DNA of 64,000 bases from Asaia bogorensis (GCA_945869965.1 CAMBRC010000005.1:24894-88893); one strand, 5' to 3'; positions 34,552-43,174 are shown, counted from the first letter of the stretch. The notes: generated by a model from the sequence alone, not told the origin. Program-made: numbers and translations.

Positions 34552-35196
34552 ATGTACACCCTCTTCGCCCGCCCCGGCTGGGGCTCCGCCATCGTCGAGC
34601 TGCAACTCGCCTGGTACGCCCTGCCATACACCGTCGAGGACGTCGAAAACCCCTTCACCTCCGCCGCCGCCCGCGCCCGCCTCGCCCCCCTCAACCCCAT
34701 CACCCAAATCCCCACCCTCCTCCTCCCCGACGGCCAGGTGATGACCGAATCCGCCGCCATCACCCTGCACCTCGCCGACCTCGCCCCCGCCCGAAGCCTC
34801 GTCCCCCCACCAAACCACCCCGCTCGCCCCGCCTTCCTCCGCTGGCTCGTCTTCACCGTCGCCAACATCTACCCAACCTTCACCTACGCCGATGACCCCG
34901 CCCGCTTCGTCGCCGACCCCGCCGCCCAACCCGCCTTCAAGGCCAGCGTCGACGCCTACGCCAAACGCCTCTGGTCGATGATGGAAGACGCCGCCGACAC
35001 TCCCCCCACTACCGGTCCATGGTTCACCGGTTCGGACCTCACCGCCCTGGACCTCACCATCGCCGTCATGACCAACTGGCGCCCGAACCGGCCTTGGTTC
35101 GCCGAGCACTGCCCCAAACTGCACAGCATCGCCCTCGCCGCCGAAGCCCTCCCCGAACTGCGCGCCACCTGGCTGCGCAACGTCGTCCAACCCTGA
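34552..35196 (+). CDS. glutathione S-transferase
   Basis: A 214-residue cytoplasmic protein with an N-terminal thioredoxin-like GST domain (residues 1-80, with NPITQIPTLLLPDGQVMTES containing the cis-Pro and the ES glutathione contact) and an all-helical C-terminal domain. It would conjugate or transfer glutathione; the N-terminal RPGWGSA segment suggests a Ser/Cys-type rather than Tyr-type catalytic residue. AAGGAG lies seven bases upstream of the ATG. The next gene begins 14 bases after the stop and is probably in the same operon. Confidence 0.87.
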   Translation: MYTLFARPGWGSAIVELQLAWYALPYTVEDVENPFTSAAARARLAPLNPITQIPTLLLPDGQVMTESAAITLHLADLAPARSLVPPPNHPARPAFLRWLVFTVANIYPTFTYADDPARFVADPAAQPAFKASVDAYAKRLWSMMEDAADTPPTTGPWFTGSDLTALDLTIAVMTNWRPNRPWFAEHCPKLHSIALAAEALPELRATWLRNVVQP

Positions 35197-35210
35197 CGGA
35201 GCCGCCCCCC

Positions 35211-36155
35211 ATGCCTTCCAGCGAAACGCCTCACATCGCCATCATCGGCGCCGGCTTCATCGGCCGCGCCTGGTCCATCGTCTTCGCCCGCGCCGGCATC
35301 CAAGTCCGCCTCTGGGACCCCGACCAGGCCGCCGCCGCCGCCTCCAAAGACTTCATCGCCGCCCGCCTGCCCGAACTCCACGCCGCCACCCTCATCACCG
35401 AAAACCCGGACGCCATCCTCGCCCGCATCACCATCGCCCCCACCCTGGAATCCGCAACCGAAGCCGCCATCCACGTCCAGGAAAACGGCCCCGAACGCCT
35501 CGACGTCAAACAAAACACCTTCGCCCGCCTCGACGCCCTCCTCCCCCCCGACATCCCCATCGCCAGCTCCACCTCCGGCATCCCCGCCAGCGCCTTCACC
35601 GAAAACCTGGCAAACCGCCACCGCTGCCTCGTCGCCCACCCCGTCAACCCGCCCTACCTCGTCCCCCTCGTCGAACTCTCCCCCGCCCCCTGGACCGACG
35701 AAGCCACCATGACCCGCACCGCGGCCCTCATGCGCCGCGCCGCCATGGTCCCCGCCACCCTCAAGCGCGAAGTCGCCGGCTTCGTCCTCAACCGCCTGCA
35801 AATCGCCCTGGTCAGCGAAGCCTTCCGCCTCGTCGCCGACGGCGTCATCTCCGCCGAAGACGTCGACGCCACCGTCAAACACGGCCTCGGCCTGCGCTGG
35901 TCCTTCATGGGCCCCTTCGAAACCATCGACCTCAACGCCCCCGGCGGCCTGTCCGACTACATCGACCGCTACGGCCCGCTCTACGAACAGGTCGAAACCG
36001 AAATGACCCCGATCGCCTTCACCCCCGAACTCACCGACGACCTGCACGACCAACGCCGCGCCGTCCTCCCCATGGAACACCACGCCGAACGCCAAGCCTG
36101 GCGCGACCGCCGGCTGATGGCGCTCCTGGCACACAAGAAAACCCAGCCTGAGTAA
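35211..36155 (+). CDS. 3-hydroxyacyl-CoA-type dehydrogenase (lambda-crystallin/carnitine dehydrogenase group)
   Basis: A 314-residue NAD-dependent dehydrogenase. The cofactor motif is IAIIGAGFIGRAW near the N-terminus; the catalytic His lies in LVAHPVNPPYLVPLVE, and the helical C-terminal dimerisation domain begins with GFVLNRLQIALVSEAF. This arrangement fits the single-domain 3-hydroxyacyl-CoA dehydrogenases that act on free hydroxyacids (L-gulonate, L-carnitine or similar) as well as on CoA esters. GGAG is about nine bases upstream of the ATG. It follows the GST gene, and together they precede a paired repeat. Confidence 0.85.
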   Translation: MPSSETPHIAIIGAGFIGRAWSIVFARAGIQVRLWDPDQAAAAASKDFIAARLPELHAATLITENPDAILARITIAPTLESATEAAIHVQENGPERLDVKQNTFARLDALLPPDIPIASSTSGIPASAFTENLANRHRCLVAHPVNPPYLVPLVELSPAPWTDEATMTRTAALMRRAAMVPATLKREVAGFVLNRLQIALVSEAFRLVADGVISAEDVDATVKHGLGLRWSFMGPFETIDLNAPGGLSDYIDRYGPLYEQVETEMTPIAFTPELTDDLHDQRRAVLPMEHHAERQAWRDRRLMALLAHKKTQPE

Positions 36156-36164
36156 AGAGGAAGT

Positions 36165-36409
36165 CTTCTTTTTGTGAACAAAAAGAAGCAAAAAAACTTT
36201 ATTCATAGGTTTCCTTCTCTCCCCTCGCGCTTGGGCGGGGGGAGCCGGAGGGGGGCTCTTCTTCTCTGCTTTTCTTAACTTCCTCCTCCCTTCTTGCGCG
36301 CTTGGACCGCGGAGCGAACCAAACCCGGGTTGAGGGATGATCCACACACCCCTGCGGCCCCCAGCCAACGAACAAAGTTTTTTTGCTTCTTTTTGTTCAC
36401 AAAAAGAAG
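36165..36409. repeat. paired A/T-rich inverted repeats (locus 6) with GGGGGGAGCC element
   Basis: Units 36165-36188 and 36386-36409 each have perfect 11-base arms of the CTTCTTTTTGT type and face each other. The 197-base spacer holds GGGGGGAGCCGGAGGGGGG at 36237-36255 and a pyrimidine-rich run after it. The locus fills the 296 bases between the dehydrogenase stop and the MFS start and resembles locus 4 in both units and spacer. No gene is visible in the spacer. Confidence 0.88.
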
Positions 36410-36451
36410 AATCCTTCCTGCCACTTGCCTTCCCTCCCCCCCGGAATCCGA

Positions 36452-37672
36452 ATGCCCCCCCACCCAGAACTCCGCCAAGCCTGGCCCGTCATCCTCGCCT
36501 GCTTCGCGGTCGCCATTCACGCCTGGGGCTTCGGCTTTTACGGCATGTCGGTTTTCGTCGCCCGCCTCCAGGCCGAGCAGGGCTGGTCCACGTCGCTCGT
36601 CTCCGGCGCCACCATCGCCTTCTACCTCGTCGGCGCCGTCATGGTCGCCCGCATGCCCCTCGTCCTCGCCGCCATCGGCCCGCGCCTCGTCCTCCCCGCG
36701 GGCGTCGCCCTGATGAGCCTCGGCGCCATCACCGCCGGACAGGCCACCGCCCCATGGCAGATGATCGCGGGCTTCCTCATCATGGGTGCCGGCTGGTCCG
36801 CCACCTCGGTCGCTGGCATCGCCGCCACCCTCGCCCTCTGGTTCGACACACGGCGCGGCCTGGCCATCAGCCTGGCGCTGAACGGCGCCAGCGTCGCCGG
36901 CTTCACCATCGCTCCCGCCCTGGTCGTGCTCGCCGACGCCCATGGCCTCGCCAATGGCGCCCTCTGGCTCGCCCTCGCCTCCGCCGCCATCATCATCCCG
37001 CTGACCCTGCTCGGCCTGCTCCCGGCCCGGCCGCCCGCCCCCACCGCCGCCGCAAAGGCAATCGCCCAGGGCGACCCAAGACCCGCCTACACCACCCAGG
37101 CCGAGGCCCTGCGCAGTTGGCACTTTTGGTCCGTCGCTGCCCCCTACGCCCTCATCCTGATGGCCCAGGTCGGCTTCCTGGTCCACCTCGTCTCCATCCT
37201 CACCCCGCCCCTGGGTGCCAGCGGCGCCGGCATCGCCCTCGCCTTGGTCTCCGCCGTCGCCGTCCTCGGCCGTGTCGGCTTGGGCCTGGTCATCGACCGC
37301 ATCCCGCAGCGCCCCACCGCCGTCATCGGCCTGATGCTCCAAGCCACCGGCCTCCTCCTCATCGCCGCCCTGCCCGCCTCACCGGCCGCGCTCTACACCG
37401 GCTGCCTGCTCTACGGAATCTGGGTCGGCAACAACATTTCCCTGCCGTCACAGATCATCCAGCGCGAGTTCGCCACCGCCAGCTTCGGCCTCGTCGTCGG
37501 CCTCTCCACCGCCATCGGCCAGACCAGCTACGCCTTCGCCCCCGCCCTCCTCGGCGCCACCCACGACCTCACCGGCGGTTACCCCGCCGTCCTCCTGCTC
37601 ACCGCCGGCATGACGGCGCTGGGCGCCATCACCCTGCTCGCCGGGCGCGCCCACGCGCACACGATACGATAG
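36452..37672 (+). CDS. MFS transporter
   Basis: A 406-residue protein with 12 predicted membrane helices of the major facilitator superfamily. Features are a central loop near residues 200-225, the GLGLVIDRIPQRPTAV intracellular loop between helices 8 and 9, and the helix-end ATLALWFDTRRGLAIS. It resembles oxalate/formate antiporter-like MFS proteins; the substrate is unknown. The last 84 bases of strong identity (37544-37627) recur as a fragment at 38943, on the far side of the acyltransferase gene. There is no clear ribosome-binding site, and the start lies 42 bases after the repeat unit. Confidence 0.87.
   Translation: MPPHPELRQAWPVILACFAVAIHAWGFGFYGMSVFVARLQAEQGWSTSLVSGATIAFYLVGAVMVARMPLVLAAIGPRLVLPAGVALMSLGAITAGQATAPWQMIAGFLIMGAGWSATSVAGIAATLALWFDTRRGLAISLALNGASVAGFTIAPALVVLADAHGLANGALWLALASAAIIIPLTLLGLLPARPPAPTAAAKAIAQGDPRPAYTTQAEALRSWHFWSVAAPYALILMAQVGFLVHLVSILTPPLGASGAGIALALVSAVAVLGRVGLGLVIDRIPQRPTAVIGLMLQATGLLLIAALPASPAALYTGCLLYGIWVGNNISLPSQIIQREFATASFGLVVGLSTAIGQTSYAFAPALLGATHDLTGGYPAVLLLTAGMTALGAITLLAGRAHAHTIR
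37544..37627 (+). repeat. direct repeat, copy 1 (3' end of the MFS gene)
   Basis: This 84-base segment matches 38943-39026 at 81 of 84 positions, counted by eye. It encodes ALLGATHDLTGGYPAV and the following 12th helix of the transporter. The two copies flank the acyltransferase gene in the same orientation. Confidence 0.85.
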
Positions 37673-37673
37673 T

Positions 37674-38825
37674 CTATCCCAACGGCATCGAACCGGCGCG
37701 CCCCGTCACCGCGGACGGCCGCGTCGCGCCGACGCCGATCCGCTGCCGTAGCCACCTTGTGAACCCCACCTCGATCACCCGGTGACTCGCAAAGGCAAGC
37801 GGCACCAGAACCACGACGGTCAGTACAGGAAACACCGCCATCACAAATAGACTACTGGGGTCGTCCGCAATTAACACCCTGACAATGCGCCGGCTAATGC
37901 CAAGCGCCGCGTTCTGCCACAAGTAAAAGCTGAAGCTGATCGTCCCTAGGAACTGCATCACCCGCCAGGTCAGAAACCGCCCCAGATGCCCTTCCCCGGC
38001 CACCAGCCCCCGAAAACCGAACAACAGGCAGCAAAGCCCGACACCGGCCAGGGCCAGCCGCCAATCCCCGCCCCACTGCAACAGCGTCGTGTCAATCAGC
38101 AACACACCATCGGCACTCAACGCCTGGATCAGCGCCCACACCAGCAGAAAAGCGCCGATCAATAGCCCAGGCCACCGGGCTAATCCCCCGACAGCCCCAC
38201 CGTCGTACAGCCCCACCAGGACCCCAAGCATAAACGGCAACCCGCGCGGATAGAACAACAGCATGACCCCGCCGGCCACTAACACAGCTCCCCTGCCCGC
38301 CCTCAGCCCGCGCCACCCTGCCGGCAAACCGCCCGCGGCCAGCCAAGCCCCGCACAGCACGTAGAAAGCCATCTCATAGCTTAGCGACCACGTCGCCGGA
38401 TTGAACATCCAGATTGCAAACAACCCCGGCAGCGCCAGCATATTTGCCAACCCTACCAAGACAATATCGGAAAACGGCAACAACCAGACCGGGCGCCTGC
38501 CAGTCAACATGCCAAACAATAGCGATGCAGGCACCACCACCCACAACAGCGGAACAATCCGAATCGCCTGGTCGCGTATAAACGCGCAGGGTCCGGCAGC
38601 GCGCGACAGCGCCTGCACCATCACATAGCCGCTGACACAGAAGAACAGTTCCACGCCATACTCGCACACCCGCTTCAGAATGCGCCCGCCACCGGTCCAC
38701 GCCGCCGGATAGACAGGCCAATCCGCGCCGAGCAGGTGAAAAATCAGAATCTGCACCGCAAACAGGCCCCGTGCGCCGTGCACATACGGGTTGAATCCGA
38801 TGAGCGTTCCGCCCGGTTCGCGCAT
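37674..38825 (-). CDS. acyltransferase family 3 membrane protein (OafA/YrhL type)
   Basis: A 383-residue membrane protein with about ten helices matching the acyltransferase-3 family, which transfers acetyl or other acyl groups to extracytoplasmic sugars such as O-antigen or exopolysaccharide. Visible features are GARGLFAVQILIFHLLG with the conserved His, ELFFCVSGYVMVQAL, RIVPLLWVV and FSFYLWQNAALG. It is convergent with the MFS gene, with one base between stops. Compared with its neighbours it has more A/T-ending codons, and it lies between 84-base direct repeats, both signs that it was acquired. The start has no clear ribosome-binding site. Confidence 0.85.
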   Translation of the reverse strand: MREPGGTLIGFNPYVHGARGLFAVQILIFHLLGADWPVYPAAWTGGGRILKRVCEYGVELFFCVSGYVMVQALSRAAGPCAFIRDQAIRIVPLLWVVVPASLLFGMLTGRRPVWLLPFSDIVLVGLANMLALPGLFAIWMFNPATWSLSYEMAFYVLCGAWLAAGGLPAGWRGLRAGRGAVLVAGGVMLLFYPRGLPFMLGVLVGLYDGGAVGGLARWPGLLIGAFLLVWALIQALSADGVLLIDTTLLQWGGDWRLALAGVGLCCLLFGFRGLVAGEGHLGRFLTWRVMQFLGTISFSFYLWQNAALGISRRIVRVLIADDPSSLFVMAVFPVLTVVVLVPLAFASHRVIEVGFTRWLRQRIGVGATRPSAVTGRAGSMPLG

Positions 38826-38942
38826 CTATCGCGCCGTCGCAATCACAAGCCACATGGAAATGATCCTCCGGCGCGACAGGCCCGCGCGCTTCCCATCTAT
38901 CAAACCACCCTAGGCGGCGCGCCCGCACCCGGTCAAAGCGCC

Positions 38943-39059
38943 GCCCTCCTCGGCGCCACTCACGACCTCACCGGCGGTTACCCCGCCATCCTCCTGCTCA
39001 CCGCCTGCATGACGGCGCTGGGCGCCCTCCTCCTTCTGGCCGGCCGCCCGCGGTCCTGA
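38943..39059 (+). pseudogene. fragment of an MFS gene (direct repeat copy 2)
   Basis: The first 84 bases are 96% identical to 37544-37627. The frame is open to a TGA at 39057-39059 and encodes ALLGATHDLTGGYPAI, then LLLTACMTALGALLLLAG and a short tail that differs from the intact gene. Nothing upstream of 38943 resembles the rest of the transporter. The preceding 117 bases (38826-38942) contain no recognisable gene. It is either the remains of a second MFS gene or a duplication created when the acyltransferase arrived. Confidence 0.75.
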
Positions 39060-39060
39060 T

Positions 39061-39128
39061 CAAAAAAAAACGGAAATCTTTCGCAATACCCCTTGCGCCC
39101 ATACGTTAGTTAGTATACATTCCCGTCC
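39061..39128 (+). promoter_or_regulatory. predicted leaderless promoter with GTTAGTTAGTA in the spacer (copy 2)
   Basis: An A-tract starts at 39061, TTGCGC is at 39093-39098, the spacer is 17 bases and ends in GTTAGTTAGTA, and TACATT is at 39116-39121. The ATG at 39129 is seven bases after the -10. Distances from A-tract to -35 (32 bases) and from -35 to -10 are identical to copy 1 at 7111. Confidence 0.62.
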
Positions 39129-39776
39129 ATGAATGACATCGCATCCCGTTTCACCACCATCCTCGGCCGGCTCTGCGCCGCCGTGGGCGCCTTCATGGCC
39201 GCCCAGGCGCGCGGGCCGCAACTGGTCTGGCTCGGAACCCAGGCCTTCTCGCCGATCATCCAGCCGAACCGCGCCGCCCCTCTGCCCGCCGAAACCTGGA
39301 CCCTACTGACCCACCGCCTCGCCCGCCTGGCCCACCGCTTCCGCACCCTGTTCGCCCGCTACCAGGCCGGCACCCTGCCCGCCCCACGCCCGTCGCGCAC
39401 CCAAGCCGCGCGTCAGCGCCCGCCCGTACCCCGCTTGCCCGGCAAAACCGGCTGGATCGGTGCCCGCATCGCCGATGCCGCCCCCTGCGCCGGCAGCATC
39501 GAACAACTGCTGCACAACGAAGCGCAAATGCGCGATTTCGTCGCCCAGGCCCCGCAAGCCGGCCGCCTCCTGCGCCCGCTGGCCCGCATGCTCGGCGTCA
39601 CCATCCCGCACTGGCTGCGCCTGGCGCCCCGCAAACCAAAGCCCCCGCCGAATCTTCCCGCCCCCTGCTTGCGGGGGGAGCCGGAGGAGGGGCCGTCGCA
39701 CCAGGGGACGCCAGATCGCCCGCTCCCGCCCAACATCCACGCCGCCGCCCGCGCCTGGAAAAAATACGACCGCTAA
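39129..39776 (+). CDS. uncharacterised helical protein, longer paralogue of the gene at 7.2 kb
   Basis: A 215-residue protein with no known domain. Residues 1-80 are helical and end in FRTLFARYQAGTLPAPRP, matching the protein at 7178; a Pro/Arg-rich linker follows (about 83-105), then a second helical core (about 125-170: SIEQLLHNEAQMRDF and QAPQAGRLLRPLARMLGV). The C-terminal part is interrupted by the GGGGGGAGCC repeat at 39673-39690, giving a CLRGEPEEG insert, before a short NIHAAARAWKKYDR end. There is no ribosome-binding site and the start coincides with the predicted +1. I recall high-copy families with this AAPQxGRxLRPL core in Acetobacteraceae, but cannot confirm it here. Confidence 0.62.
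   Translation: MNDIASRFTTILGRLCAAVGAFMAAQARGPQLVWLGTQAFSPIIQPNRAAPLPAETWTLLTHRLARLAHRFRTLFARYQAGTLPAPRPSRTQAARQRPPVPRLPGKTGWIGARIADAAPCAGSIEQLLHNEAQMRDFVAQAPQAGRLLRPLARMLGVTIPHWLRLAPRKPKPPPNLPAPCLRGEPEEGPSHQGTPDRPLPPNIHAAARAWKKYDR
39673..39690 (+). repeat. GGGGGGAGCC element inside the paralogous gene
   Basis: GGGGGGAGCCGGAGGAGG matches the intergenic copies at 29231-29248 and 36237-36255 in 17 of 18 positions. Here it lies in frame inside coding sequence and is preceded by CCCCCTGCTTGC. Confidence 0.7.
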
Positions 39777-39816
39777 CGCCTCGGCAAACCCGCACCCATT
39801 TTGTTACGATAAAGTA

Positions 39817-40707
39817 TTATTTCGCCCGAGGGTCCAAAGCATCCCGCAACCCATCGCCCACCAGATTAAAACTCAGCACCACCAGAAAAATCGCCGCCCC
39901 CGGAAACACCGCCAGCCACGGCGCCTGGGTCAAAAACCGCTGCGCCGAATTCAACATGCTCCCCCAAGACGGCGCCGGCGGCTGCTGCCCCAGCCCCAGA
40001 AACGAAAGACTAGCCTCCGCGATAATCGCCCCGGCAATCGCCAAAGTCGCCTGCACCATCACCGGCGGAATGATATTCGGCAGCACATGCCGCACCGCCA
40101 CCCGCCACGGCGGATTGCCCAACGCCCGCGCCGCCTCGACATAATCATTCGTCGCCGCATCGATCGTCGCCCCGCGCGCCACCCGAACAAAGATCGGCGT
40201 CGCGGTAATCCCAATCGCAATCATCGCATTCTGCAAACTCGGCCCAAGAAAGGCGGCCAGCGCAATCGCCAGGATCAAAAACGGCGAAGCCAGCATCGCA
40301 TCCACCAGCCGCCCGATGATCATATCCGTCTTGCCCCCGGCAAACCCCGCCAGCAACCCGATCGGCACCCCCACCCCGGTCGCAATCGTCACCGAAATCA
40401 CCCCGGCCGTCAGGCTCGCCCGCGCCCCCCAGATGATCCGGCTGATCACATCCCGCCCGTTCTCATCCGTCCCCATCCAATGGACCCAGGACGGCGCCTT
40501 GCGGATCATCGTCCAGCTCGTCTTGATCGGATCAAACGGCGCGATCCACGGCGCGAAAACCGCCACCACCACAAAGAACACGACAACAACCAGCCCGATC
40601 ACGGCGGCCGGCCGCGCACAAAACCGCCGCACCGCCATCCGCCCCGGCGATTGCGAAGCCACCGCCATCACCGCGCCGGCAGTATTGGTAACCGTCGTTG
40701 CACTCAT
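39817..40707 (-). CDS. peptide/nickel-type ABC permease (DppC-like)
   Basis: A 296-residue inner-membrane permease. A cytoplasmic N-terminal segment is followed by about six helices. It has a DppC-type opening (APWIAPFDP, then WMGTDENGRDVISRIIWGARASL) and the coupling loop DYVEAARALGNPPWRVAVRHVLPN, which contacts an ATPase. It forms the channel with the DppB-like protein encoded upstream. The ATG overlaps the upstream stop by four bases. It is the last gene of a four-gene operon that contains no ATPase gene, so the energising subunits must be encoded elsewhere. Confidence 0.87.
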   Translation of the reverse strand: MSATTVTNTAGAVMAVASQSPGRMAVRRFCARPAAVIGLVVVVFFVVVAVFAPWIAPFDPIKTSWTMIRKAPSWVHWMGTDENGRDVISRIIWGARASLTAGVISVTIATGVGVPIGLLAGFAGGKTDMIIGRLVDAMLASPFLILAIALAAFLGPSLQNAMIAIGITATPIFVRVARGATIDAATNDYVEAARALGNPPWRVAVRHVLPNIIPPVMVQATLAIAGAIIAEASLSFLGLGQQPPAPSWGSMLNSAQRFLTQAPWLAVFPGAAIFLVVLSFNLVGDGLRDALDPRAK

Positions 40708-41648
40708 GCGCCGCGCAGCCTCGGGTTGATCATCACATACAGAATATCGGCGAAGAGATTCAGCATCACGTAAACCGTCGCCGTCACCAGCACCACGCCC
40801 TGCACGACGGGATAGTCCCGGTTGAACACCGCATCCACGATCATCTTGCCAAACCCCGGAATGGAGAAAACCTGCTCGGTCAAAACCGCCCCGGACAACA
40901 ACGTCCCCAACTCCAGCGCCCCCAAGGTCACCACCGGCACCAGCGCATTGCGCAGCGCATGCTTGATCACCACCCGCGTCTCACTGACCCCCTTCGCCCG
41001 CGCCGTGCGCACATAGTCCTGCTGCAACGCCGTCAACATCGCGCTCCGCGTATGCCGCATCAGCACCGCCGAAATCGCATTCCCCAACACAAACGCCGGC
41101 ATGATCGTCGTCGCCAGCGACTGCCGCCAATCCTCGCTCAATGGCACATACCCCGAAGGCGGCAACCACCCCAGATGCACCGACACCAACAGGATCAGCA
41201 TGATCCCCAACCAGAAATTTGGCGTCGACAACCCCGCCAGCCCGATCCCGTTCGCCAGGTAGTCCCAGAACGTATTCTTCTTGACCGCCGACAGCACCCC
41301 CATCGGCACCCCGATGCAAACCGCAATCACAAACGCCATCGACGCCAACTGCAACGTCACCGGCAACTTCGTCGCCACGAGCTCCGTCACCGGCTGCCGG
41401 ATCCGCCACGAGAACCCGAGATCCCCCTGCAGCACATTGGTGATCCAGTAGAAATACTGCATCACCAGCGGCTGATCGAGCTTCAGCTCTCGCCGGATCT
41501 GCTCCAGCACCTCCGGATCGCGCTCTTCGCCGGCCAACACCAGTGCCGGGTCGCCCGGCATCAGCTGTTGCAGGCAGAACACCAGGATACTGACCAGCAG
41601 CAGCGTCGGAATGACCTGCGCGAAACGAACGCCCAGATGCCCCCTCAT
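40704..41648 (-). CDS. peptide/nickel-type ABC permease (DppB-like)
   Basis: A 314-residue inner-membrane permease with about six helices. Family features are the N-terminal FCLQQLMPGDPALVLAG, DLGFSWRIRQPVTELVATKLPVTLQLA, the LSTPNFWLGIMLILL segment and the coupling loop DYVRTARAKGVSETRVVIKHALRN. It pairs with the DppC-like protein. The start overlaps the stop of the binding-protein gene by four bases. Compared with DppB of E. coli the length is usual. Confidence 0.88.
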   Translation of the reverse strand: MRGHLGVRFAQVIPTLLLVSILVFCLQQLMPGDPALVLAGEERDPEVLEQIRRELKLDQPLVMQYFYWITNVLQGDLGFSWRIRQPVTELVATKLPVTLQLASMAFVIAVCIGVPMGVLSAVKKNTFWDYLANGIGLAGLSTPNFWLGIMLILLVSVHLGWLPPSGYVPLSEDWRQSLATTIMPAFVLGNAISAVLMRHTRSAMLTALQQDYVRTARAKGVSETRVVIKHALRNALVPVVTLGALELGTLLSGAVLTEQVFSIPGFGKMIVDAVFNRDYPVVQGVVLVTATVYVMLNLFADILYVMINPRLRGA

Positions 41649-43174
41649 GGCGCGATCGACATGCCCTGCAGCCGCACCATCCCGTCCGGCACCGGCACAA
41701 ACCCCCGCACCCGCGTCGACATCGCGAAGATGTTGTTTGGCGTATACAGATACATCCGCGGCAAATCCTGCATCAACTGGGCGGCAACCTTGGTATAGAG
41801 CGCCCGGCGCTCCGGAATCCCGGACACCGCCCGCGCCTGGTCGAGCCAGCCATCGACCTCCTTGTTCGAATACCCCGACGCATTGAGGTTCGGCGGCCCG
41901 GTATGGGTGAAGCTGTAGACATTGCCGTCGGCATCCGCACGGCCGGACCAGCCGATCAGGAACATCTCGTAGTCGCCGGCATCGGACGCGGCCAGCGCGG
42001 TGACGAACTCGGTGGTGCGCAGCTTCACATCGAACCCGGCCTCGGCAGCCATCGACTGGATCACCTCGCCGGCCTGGCGCAGATCGGGGTTGTTGGCGAT
42101 CAGCAGCTCGACCGACAGCGGCGTCTTGACCCCGGCGGCGGCGAGCAGGGCGCGGGCACGCGCGACATCGCGCGGGGCGGACTTGATCGCGGGATCGAAG
42201 AACGGGCTGTCCGGCGCCACGAAATGCGCGTTCACGGTGTGCACTGCGTTGTAGACCACCTGATTGATCACCGCGCGGTCGATGGACAGGGCGAAGGCCT
42301 GGCGCACGCGGGCATCGGTCATCATCGGGGTGCGCGGGCGGGTGCCGTTGGCGATGTTGAACAGGATGCTCTGGAAGCCGAGCCCGGTGTTCTGCACCAG
42401 GGTGATGCGGCGGTCCTTGCTGATCTCAGGGACGTCGCTGGGCTGGAAGCGTTCGCCGAAATCGATGGCGCCGGCTTGCAGATTGGCCAGCCGCACCGTG
42501 GCATCGACGATCGGGCGATAGACCACGCGTGCGAAGTTGATCGCGGATTTGTTCCAGTAGCCGTCGAAGCGGTCGAGCACGATGCGGTCCTGTGGCACCC
42601 GCTCGGCGAACTTGAACGGGCCGGCGCAGACCGGCGCCTTGCCGAAATCATTGCCCAGCGCGGCCAGCGCCTTCGGCGACATGATCATGCCGGAGCGATC
42701 GGCGAATTGGACCACCAGCGGCGAGGACGGTGATTTCAGCAGCAGCCGGACGGTCAGCGGATCCGGCGTTTCGATGCGGTCGATCGCGCTGATCTCGCCG
42801 CGCCGGGTGCTGCCCTGCATCGTCTGGTGGCGTTCCAGGCTGGTCTTGACCGCGGCGGAGTCGAGCTTTTCGCCGTCATGGAAGGTGACACCCTGGCGCA
42901 GCTTGATGACCAGCGTCTGCGGGTCGGCCCACTCGTAGCCGGTGGCGAGCTGCGGCACGATGTTAAGCTTGTCGTCAATATCGAACAGCTTGTCGCACAG
43001 CCCGGCAAAGATGATGCGCCCGACATAGGTGCGCGACAGGGTGGGGTCGAGCGCGTCGGCATCGTCGGCCAGGCCGATGCGCAGGGTTGGCCCTGACTGA
43101 GAAGTGGGCGTTTGCGCGGCGGCGGGGAAGGCGAGGCCGCAGGCAAGTGCGGCGAGGACGAGTGTGCGCATCAT
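41645..43174 (-). CDS. peptide/nickel-type ABC substrate-binding protein, copy 2
   Basis: A 509-residue periplasmic protein of the SBP_bac_5 family with a Sec signal peptide (MMRTLVLAALACGLAFPAAAQ). The mature part begins TLRIGLADDADALDPTLSRT and has family motifs KLRQGVTFHDG, CAGPFKFAERVPQDRIVLDRF and DARVRQAFALSIDR. It is clearly a tandem paralogue of the upstream gene at 43171-44703. The ATG overlaps that gene's stop. By eye the strand composition changes inside this gene near 41.8-42.0 kb. The ligand could be a peptide, a sugar, nickel or an opine-like molecule. Confidence 0.87.
   Translation of the reverse strand: MMRTLVLAALACGLAFPAAAQTPTSQSGPTLRIGLADDADALDPTLSRTYVGRIIFAGLCDKLFDIDDKLNIVPQLATGYEWADPQTLVIKLRQGVTFHDGEKLDSAAVKTSLERHQTMQGSTRRGEISAIDRIETPDPLTVRLLLKSPSSPLVVQFADRSGMIMSPKALAALGNDFGKAPVCAGPFKFAERVPQDRIVLDRFDGYWNKSAINFARVVYRPIVDATVRLANLQAGAIDFGERFQPSDVPEISKDRRITLVQNTGLGFQSILFNIANGTRPRTPMMTDARVRQAFALSIDRAVINQVVYNAVHTVNAHFVAPDSPFFDPAIKSAPRDVARARALLAAAGVKTPLSVELLIANNPDLRQAGEVIQSMAAEAGFDVKLRTTEFVTALAASDAGDYEMFLIGWSGRADADGNVYSFTHTGPPNLNASGYSNKEVDGWLDQARAVSGIPERRALYTKVAAQLMQDLPRMYLYTPNNIFAMSTRVRGFVPVPDGMVRLQGMSIAP

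Noticed and set aside
38736..39059. A complete small gene at 38.7-39.1 kb
   Set aside because: Only the last 39 codons show similarity, to the MFS end; the front part is antisense to the acyltransferase start and intergenic sequence.
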